5,113 bases of DNA from Oscillospiraceae bacterium (GTDB taxonomy: Bacteria; Bacillota; Clostridia; Oscillospirales; Ruminococcaceae). Positions within the stretch are counted from its first letter, which is position 1. Every line of letters starts with the position of its first letter. Location: NCBI GenBank assembly GCA_900765125.1, contig CAAFQL010000157.1:1-5113 (forward strand), in the 5' to 3' direction. Positions 1 through 3,734 of the stretch are shown here, one piece after another. The translations under genes were made by a program, and so were the position numbers. The notes under the pieces are model-generated. The model worked only from the letters and a program-made list of their open reading frames with translations, was not told the origin of the DNA and searched no databases.

Positions 1-243
1 GCTGTTGGGCTTTGATGTAAATGTAAGATTACCAGTGCTTTTATCCAGTGTAGCAAAATTACTTGCAGGCTGATAATTTATTTGAATATCACTGATATCC
101 ACATTTTTAAACATATCATCGTAAATGGTATAACCAGTTATATCATATCCACCTTCAACGATGACATTTATAGTCCAAGTGATTTCATGAGAATCCTGAG
201 CATAATTACCCCTCTTATTCAGTCCAACAAGGTCATTTTCTGA
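1..243 (-). repeat. Adhesin repeat 5 (type B, cut by the window edge)
   Basis: K746, EITWTI (756-761), ITGYTIYDDMFKN (771-783) with D778/D779, and QIN (790-792) place it with repeats 1 and 3. The closing Asn motif would lie beyond position 1. The alternation predicts a further type A repeat next, outside the window. Confidence 0.6.
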
Positions 244-2451
244 TTTGTATGTTACCTTGCCTTCATCTGTTTTACCGGTAGGCTCATCATCAGGATATTT
301 CAGTTCTACATCATTAACATTTTCGTTACCTATACCACCTGTTTCACTTACAGGTGCTTCATACTCAATAGTGATATATTTAGCATTGCCTGTATTACTC
401 AGCTGCCATTCTCCCAAACCATAAGATACTCCATCAATAGTTTGACCACCAACATACTTTAAAGTACCGGATGAAGTTTTTATTGGAGATGAAGCAGGCG
501 GAATAGCATCATCTTTAATGATATAACCATCAAGTGAAACACCGCTCTGGCTTGTAACTTCTACCTTCCACTTGATCTTATTATCTGAATCAGGATATGA
601 ACCAGACTTATAATCAGGCTCACCTGTCTTTCTTATATAGAAAGGATTTGCTGTAAATGTAGGATCTGACGGATCCTTAATAGGATCTGGATCTTTAGGA
701 TCTTTCAATACTGCTTCGTTGTGAGCTGTACCTGATCTTAACTGCTCAGGAGTCAGTGCCGTAGAATACTTGATCGTAATCCACTGCGAATTTTTAGCAT
801 CAGCAGTTAATTTTATAACTCCGTTGCTGTCAGGCTGACTTGCTGCATTGGCAGGATTTATTTGAATGCTGCCAGAAACAGGATTTTTCAGCATATCATC
901 AGAAAGCTCATAGTCTGTAAGATCCATGCCATTCTGATTACTAATAGTAATAGTCCATTCGATCGTACCGTTTGATGTATTGGCATTACCATTCTTTGCA
1001 AGTGATATGAGAGCTTTTTTGTCCTCATATTTTACATCAGGTTCTTTTTCGTCAATTTTAGTTTTACCATCAGTATAATAAAGCTTTACATTATTCTTGT
1101 TTGAACCATTAACTGCATCTGTTGTATATTTAATAGTAACAGCAGAAGCATCACCTGTGCCAGTAAGTTTCCACTTTCCACCATCAGATGTCAAGCTGCC
1201 ACTTGGAGTAATAGTAACACCTGAACTTGGAATATTAGCATCTTCAATAAAATATCCCTCAAGCGAACCGCCATACTCATTTCTGATAGTAATTTCCCAG
1301 TTGATTTCCTTATTATATGAACCACCTTGTGTCTGATAGTCTGGAGTACCATTTTTATTTACTGTAAACGGTTCTTTCCAAAGATTAGCTGTTTCATCAT
1401 CCTCACTAATCTTTCCGTCATTTTTCTTAAGTTCAGCATGGTTTTTTTGAGAGCCATCAACTTTTTTCAGCTGATCCTCAGTGATCTTAGTTACGTATTC
1501 AATAGTAGCATTATCTTTATAATTAGGATCAAATACAATTTTTTGACCATCATAAGTACCGGCTGAACTTGGTGTTATAGTTACATTGCCATCAACAGCA
1601 TTTTTAAGCATATCATCTGTCAATGTATAACCATCAAGAGCTACATAGTTTGGATTTTGAATTTGAATAGTCCATTTAATTGTTCCGTTGCTCTCATTGA
1701 CCCAACTCGTCTTATCAATGGTAGGCCATTTATCCGGGAAGTCAACAATAACTTCTTGACCGTTTATTATAAACTTCTGATTGCCACTTTCATCGCTGCT
1801 GCTTTTCAGCTCACCATCAAATTCGATCGAACCTTTAAGATCGCCTTGTCCAGATGTTACGTAAGCAATATATTCGGGAGTAAGCGTGATTTCTACACGT
1901 CCATCTTTTATTATATATGTACCGGCAGGTATTTCCTTCGAATACATACTATCATCAACATCACCCGATGTTGCTCCGTCAGGAAAAATAGCTGTTAAAT
2001 CAGAATTACCTAAATCCCAGCCTAAGTGAGGCCCAGAGCCAACAAGGAAACTTTTAACATCTCCCGTAAAGGTATATGCAATATAAGCATTTAAATTTAA
2101 TGGAGATGTATCTGATTTAAATGTAATAGGATCAGTTTTTTGTGTTTCATCTGTAGCACTGTAAATTTCACCATTATTGCTTCCTATATTAACAGCCCAT
2201 TCATTAGCGCTTAAAAGGTCAAGCATACCAGTCCCAGGAATTACATCCGGATTACCAGGCGTAGCACTGTAAAGCGAAACGCTTTCCATAACACTCATCG
2301 CACCAGGTATCGTCATACTAATAGCCGGCATAATCAAACTACTTATAACTGATAATGTAATAAGCATAGAAAGAAGGGCAGTTGCAGATAACCGCCTCTT
2401 TGCACTTTTATGTTTATTTAAAAAAGATTGAATTTTTTGATTAAGATTCAT
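1..2451 (-). CDS. Large secreted repeat adhesin / pilin-like surface protein (3' end outside window)
   Basis: The minus-strand frame from ATG at 2451 stays open for 817 codons to position 1, so the C-terminus is missing. AAGGGGG lies 8 bases before the ATG. Residues 1-20 are Lys/Arg-rich and residues 21-45 are hydrophobic, a signal peptide with possible cleavage after AIS (45) or AMS (53). Residues about 60-242 form a unique beta-rich head. From about 243 come Ig-like repeats in alternating types B-A-B-A-B, each with a G/E-x-I-x-W strand motif (W260, W385, W499, W628, W759) and a Y/F-x-I/L-x-D/E-D motif. Lys at 247, 366, 486, 608 and 746, and Asn near 337, 454, 578 and 711-713, match the pattern of isopeptide-forming adhesin domains. 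A Asp-Pro-rich linker (583-597) joins repeats 3 and 4. Inferred role: cell-surface adhesion or fimbria backbone. It is the last visible gene of the operon, 37 bases after the signal peptidase. A sorting signal cannot be assessed. Ligand unknown. Confidence 0.85.
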   Translation of the reverse strand, partial: MNLNQKIQSFLNKHKSAKRRLSATALLSMLITLSVISSLIMPAISMTIPGAMSVMESVSLYSATPGNPDVIPGTGMLDLLSANEWAVNIGSNNGEIYSATDETQKTDPITFKSDTSPLNLNAYIAYTFTGDVKSFLVGSGPHLGWDLGNSDLTAIFPDGATSGDVDDSMYSKEIPAGTYIIKDGRVEITLTPEYIAYVTSGQGDLKGSIEFDGELKSSSDESGNQKFIINGQEVIVDFPDKWPTIDKTSWVNESNGTIKWTIQIQNPNYVALDGYTLTDDMLKNAVDGNVTITPSSAGTYDGQKIVFDPNYKDNATIEYVTKITEDQLKKVDGSQKNHAELKKNDGKISEDDETANLWKEPFTVNKNGTPDYQTQGGSYNKEINWEITIRNEYGGSLEGYFIEDANIPSSGVTITPSGSLTSDGGKWKLTGTGDASAVTIKYTTDAVNGSNKNNVKLYYTDGKTKIDEKEPDVKYEDKKALISLAKNGNANTSNGTIEWTITISNQNGMDLTDYELSDDMLKNPVSGSIQINPANAASQPDSNGVIKLTADAKNSQWITIKYSTALTPEQLRSGTAHNEAVLKDPKDPDPIKDPSDPTFTANPFYIRKTGEPDYKSGSYPDSDNKIKWKVEVTSQSGVSLDGYIIKDDAIPPASSPIKTSSGTLKYVGGQTIDGVSYGLGEWQLSNTGNAKYITIEYEAPVSETGGIGNENVNDVELKYPDDEPTGKTDEGKVTYKSENDLVGLNKRGNYAQDSHEITWTINVIVEGGYDITGYTIYDDMFKNVDISDIQINYQPASNFATLDKSTGNLTFTSKPNS
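244..651 (-). repeat. Adhesin repeat 4 (type A, residues about 601-736)
   Basis: It opens with FYIRKTGEPDYKSGSYP (K608), has KIKWKV (W628), LDGYIIKDDAIPP (640-652) with D647/D648, and closes with NVNDVELKYP (711-720). It pairs with repeat 2, 243 residues earlier by the Trp, sharing K-x-G-x-P-D-Y-x-S/T near its start and the D-A-x-I-P signature. It is a little longer than repeat 2 because of an insertion at about 661-680. Confidence 0.65.
652..1017 (-). repeat. Adhesin repeat 3 (type B, residues about 479-600)
   Basis: Its key positions are K486, GTIEWTI (495-501), LTDYELSDDMLKN (511-523) with D518/D519, LTPEQLRSG (566-574) and HNEAVL (577-582). It aligns well with repeat 1, 239 residues earlier by the conserved Trp. 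It ends in a Asp-Pro-rich spacer (583-597), probably an extended linker before repeat 4. Confidence 0.65.
1018..1386 (-). repeat. Adhesin repeat 2 (type A, residues about 356-478)
   Basis: It opens with FTVNKNGTPDYQ (K366) and GGSYNKEINWEI (W385), then LEGYFIEDANIPSSG (398-411) with E403/D404, and closes with NNVKLYY (453-459). Type A repeats have the E/D-D-A-x-I-P motif where type B repeats have D-D-M-x-K-N, and lack the x-x-E-Q-L segment. Confidence 0.65.
1387..1725 (-). repeat. Adhesin repeat 1 (type B, residues about 243-355)
   Basis: Key residues are K247, the strand motif GTIKW (256-260), LDGYTLTDDMLKN (272-284) with acidic D279/D280, and the closing NHAEL motif (N337-L341). The insert ITEDQLKKVDG (323-333) before the closing motif is shared in form with repeat 3 (LTPEQLRSG). 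Predicted Lys247-Asn337 isopeptide bond, with an Asp as catalyst, is inference from the spacing. Confidence 0.65.
1726..2274 (-). other. Unique N-terminal head region of the adhesin (residues about 60-242)
   Basis: This part does not repeat. It contains short alternating hydrophobic strands (AYIAYTFTG at 122-130, GTYIIKDGRVEITLTPEYIA at 177-196, GSIEFDGEL at 207-215). Such strand order resembles the Ig-like head domains at the N-terminus of Gram-positive adhesins, where ligand binding usually resides. The resemblance is by general appearance only; no specific family was recognised, and the boundaries are approximate. Confidence 0.45.
2317..2451 (-). other. Signal peptide region of the adhesin
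   Basis: The first 20 residues include seven Lys/Arg, followed by about 25 mostly hydrophobic residues ending in MPAIS. The charged N-region is longer than in a typical Sec signal, as is common for large Gram-positive surface proteins. Cleavage after residue 45 is a guess from the small residues at -3 and -1; after residue 53 is an alternative. The signal peptidase encoded just upstream is an obvious candidate to process it. Confidence 0.7.
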
Positions 2452-2459
2452 CTGTCGAT

Positions 2460-2466
2460 CCCCCTT
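2460..2466 (-). promoter_or_regulatory. Ribosome binding site of the adhesin gene
   Basis: AAGGGGG on the minus strand, 8 bases before the ATG at 2451, supports this start. It lies within the 37-base gap after the signal peptidase stop codon, a gap with no visible terminator hairpin, so readthrough from the upstream genes is expected. Confidence 0.7.
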
Positions 2467-2488
2467 CTTCAGAATCATGAATTCAAAT

Positions 2489-3076
2489 TTAAATCGTACC
2501 AATCTGTTTAAACGGCCATATACGAAGCATTACCTCTCCTACTATCGATTCGTTAGCAACGCATCCAACCGATGTCGAGCGACTGTCTACCGACGTAGAA
2601 CGATGGTCACCCATTACAAATACTCGTTCATCAGGCACTTGATACGGCAAGTCAAGATCACATTCACCAAAAGCTTTTTCGTTAAGATAAGGCTCATCAA
2701 GCTCTTCACCATTTACATATACAGTACCATCTTCTGATATGTCGATTATATCACCGGAAACTCCAATAACACGTTTAAGCAGTATTTTATTATTGTAATA
2801 AAACGCTATTACATCACCCTGCTTGAAGTCACCCCATTTCCTGCAAATTACAAGCTCGTCATTTTGCAATGTAGGAGTCATACTTGTTCCCGTCACTCGA
2901 AGCACCGGTAAAAACAGCATCGAAATCAAAACCGCTATTGCTGCCACAACCATAAGTGAAGATATCGTACTTCGCAAAACTTTCACATATTCCATTTTGC
3001 GGCGAACTCTGTTCACTTCACAATCAAGCTGTTCCGCCGTAGGCAGATCTTTTACTACTTTTTCTGCCATATACAT
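2489..3076 (-). CDS. lepB: Type I signal peptidase (S26 family)
   Basis: This 195-residue membrane serine protease would cleave signal peptides from Sec-exported proteins outside the membrane. A cytoplasmic N-terminus of about 37 residues precedes one membrane segment (about 38-59). Box B is VTGTSMTPTL with catalytic Ser65. Box D is LLKRVIGVSGDII with the general-base Lys101. Box E is VFVMGDHRSTSVDSR (152-166). Both catalytic residues are present, unlike some pilus-locus SipA-type homologues that have lost them. The length fits the short Gram-positive forms. Its ATG overlaps the stop of the upstream gene by one base (TAATG), with GAGG 5 bases ahead. A second in-frame ATG at 3070 (residue 3) is possible, but its spacing of 11 bases is less good. 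The position just before a large exported protein suggests a dedicated peptidase. Box E is followed by a repeated RSTSV. Confidence 0.95.
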   Translation of the reverse strand: MYMAEKVVKDLPTAEQLDCEVNRVRRKMEYVKVLRSTISSLMVVAAIAVLISMLFLPVLRVTGTSMTPTLQNDELVICRKWGDFKQGDVIAFYYNNKILLKRVIGVSGDIIDISEDGTVYVNGEELDEPYLNEKAFGECDLDLPYQVPDERVFVMGDHRSTSVDSRSTSVGCVANESIVGEVMLRIWPFKQIGTI

Positions 3077-3327
3077 TATTGCCTCGTTTCTTTTGATTTT
3101 GTATCGTTTGAGCCTTTTTCCTTACAAAGCGAATCAACCTGTCCAGCCATTCTCTTAATAATTGCAAGGATATCGTCATTCACATCAGACTGTGCGATAG
3201 CTTTATCTTCAAGCTGTTTGCGCAAATCTTCATTTTCAAGCTTTACGTCTTCAAGCTCTTTTTTTAAATAATACATAAGTTCAAGAAGCTCTCTTCGTTT
3301 AAGCTTTCTAAGTTCCTTGTCCGTCAT
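3076..3327 (-). CDS. Small coiled-coil protein of unknown function
   Basis: An 83-residue, highly charged protein with no signal peptide or membrane segment, so probably cytoplasmic. The opening MTDKELRKLKRRELLELM and a heptad-rich stretch to about residue 43 (leucines and alternating Lys/Glu) predict a helix and coiled coil. A second helix (about 50-68, ILAIIKRMAGQVDSL) precedes a polar tail. From memory, similar small proteins with a KELxKLxRxELLEL start occur near signal peptidase or surface-protein genes in clostridia, but no role is established. The ATG at 3327 is preferred because GGAGGG lies 8 bases upstream; the adjacent TTG at 3330 is only 5 bases away. An in-frame TAG sits a few codons upstream. 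It is the first gene of the operon and is probably translationally coupled to the peptidase. It might be an assembly or regulatory partner of that enzyme; this is inference. Confidence 0.8.
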   Translation of the reverse strand: MTDKELRKLKRRELLELMYYLKKELEDVKLENEDLRKQLEDKAIAQSDVNDDILAIIKRMAGQVDSLCKEKGSNDTKSKETRQ

Positions 3328-3335
3328 CAAGTAAG

Positions 3336-3341
3336 CCCTCC
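3336..3341 (-). promoter_or_regulatory. Ribosome binding site deciding the start of the coiled-coil gene
   Basis: GGAGGG on the minus strand is 8 bases from ATG at 3327 and 5 bases from TTG at 3330. The ATG has the better codon and usual spacing, so the protein is taken as 83 rather than 84 residues. Confidence 0.75.
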
Positions 3342-3390
3342 GCTAGATTATCAGGTTCATAGTTTTAATACCTGCTTTTAACATAGTCTA

Positions 3391-3419
3391 ATTATATCAC
3401 ACTTAATTCACAAAGTCAA
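3391..3419 (-). promoter_or_regulatory. Sigma-A promoter of the coiled-coil / signal peptidase / adhesin operon
   Basis: On the minus strand, TTGACT (3414-3419) and a perfect TATAAT (3391-3396) are separated by exactly 17 bases, with TGA directly before the -10 (extended -10). Transcription should start near 3384, giving a leader of about 57 bases. The leader holds a weak inverted repeat (ACCTG at 3370-3374 with CAGGT at 3352-3356, 13-base loop), too weak to call a regulator. A near-consensus promoter suggests strong or repressor-controlled expression. Confidence 0.85.
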
Positions 3420-3465
3420 GCATATACAGCATTTTTCACTTATTCAATAAAATATGGTGATTCAT

Positions 3466-3484
3466 TTTGTTTATACTAACCAAA
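3466..3484. promoter_or_regulatory. Possible operator: imperfect 19-bp dyad
   Basis: The arms TTTG-n-TTA and TAA-n-CAAA are symmetric around a 3-base centre, with one mismatched position per arm. It lies about 80-100 bases upstream of the predicted leftward transcription start and could bind a dimeric regulator. In DNA this AT-rich such dyads can arise by chance, and no known operator was recognised. Confidence 0.25.
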
Positions 3485-3642
3485 TACAGAACTTTTAATT
3501 TGATTTTATATAATTATGATGCTAATATACTATTATAATATATAATATATGCTTTTTTTCTAAAAAGCTTTTACACTTTAATATGCAAAACTTATTCATA
3601 AAATACCATCAGTAAATATATATAAAATACTCCTCAGATACA

Positions 3643-3671
3643 TTGACTTTTTGTTTAATATATGATACAAT
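3643..3671 (+). promoter_or_regulatory. Sigma-A promoter of the esterase gene
   Basis: TTGACT (3643-3648) and TACAAT (3666-3671) are 17 bases apart, with TGA just before the -10 (extended -10). Transcription should start near 3678, giving a leader of about 57 bases before the ATG at 3735. It closely resembles the divergent promoter on the other strand. Confidence 0.8.
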
Positions 3672-3677
3672 TAAAAC

Positions 3678-3695
3678 ATGATATAAGAATATCAT
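3678..3695 (+). promoter_or_regulatory. Inverted repeat at the esterase transcription start (candidate operator or 5' hairpin)
   Basis: ATGATAT (3678-3684) and ATATCAT (3689-3695) are perfect 7-bp arms around AAGA, placed on the predicted start site. A further ATGATA overlaps the -10 (3662-3667), 16 bases upstream in the same orientation. Such a position suits a repressor site. It does not match the 7-1-7 Fur/PerR box, and no regulator is identified. Confidence 0.4.
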
Positions 3696-3701
3696 ATGAG
3701 G

Positions 3702-3717
3702 AATAAAAAGTTTTATT
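3702..3717 (+). promoter_or_regulatory. Second inverted repeat in the esterase leader
   Basis: AATAAAA (3702-3708) and TTTTATT (3711-3717) are perfect 7-bp arms around AG, ending 5 bases before GGAGGAAG. The 2-base centre is too tight for a stable RNA loop without opening base pairs, so a DNA-level site or mRNA-stability element is as likely as a hairpin. The arms are all A/T, so chance is a real possibility. Confidence 0.25.
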
Positions 3718-3722
3718 GCATT

Positions 3723-3730
3723 GGAGGAAG
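3723..3730 (+). promoter_or_regulatory. Ribosome binding site of the esterase gene
   Basis: GGAGGAAG contains a full GGAGG core 7 bases before ATG 3735. This decides the start over an in-frame ATG at 3696, which has no ribosome binding site. Confidence 0.85.
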
Positions 3731-3734
3731 AATT

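Larger units (their letters stand above)
3328..3734. other. AT-rich divergent intergenic region with two promoters
   Basis: This 407-base stretch carries no convincing gene. It holds the leftward promoter (3391-3419), the rightward promoter (3643-3671) and their leaders. The middle (about 3420-3640) is very AT-rich, with runs such as TATTATAATATATAATATAT near 3531. It includes an imperfect 19-bp dyad (3466-3484), a 7-bp A/T-rich hairpin (3551-3568) and a 9-base direct repeat ATAAAATAC (3598-3606 and 3622-3630). The AT richness could act as curved DNA or UP elements; this is inference. Confidence 0.8.

Noticed and set aside
1097..1998. Several plus-strand open frames of 79-113 codons inside the adhesin region
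   Set aside because: They lie antisense to the 817-codon open frame, lack ribosome binding sites that stand out, and show low-complexity or unlikely protein sequence. They are shadows of the adhesin gene.
2477..3158. Plus-strand open frames opposite the signal peptidase and coiled-coil genes
   Set aside because: The opposite strand encodes a peptidase with all conserved boxes; these frames are antisense shadows with no recognisable features.
3500..3528. TTGATT with TAATAT 17 bases downstream as another rightward promoter
   Set aside because: Matches are partial and such pairs are expected by chance in this AT-rich stretch; the 3643-3671 promoter is far better and closer to the gene.
3551..3572. 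Hairpin GCTTTTT-ttct-AAAAAGC followed by TTTT, resembling a terminator
   Set aside because: The stem has only two G-C pairs and stands between two divergent promoters, so there is no visible transcript to end. Chance is likely in such AT-rich DNA.
3678..3695. Reading the ATGATAT/ATATCAT dyad as a Fur or PerR box
   Set aside because: Those boxes have a 7-1-7 layout with TGATAAT or TTATAAT arms; the 4-base spacer and arm sequence here do not fit.
3696..3734. In-frame upstream ATG at 3696 that would add 13 residues to the esterase
   Set aside because: There is no ribosome binding site before it, it lies only about 18 bases from the predicted transcript start, and it would put extra polar residues (MRNKKFYCIGGRI) ahead of a normal signal peptide. 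The ATG at 3735 has GGAGGAAG 7 bases upstream.
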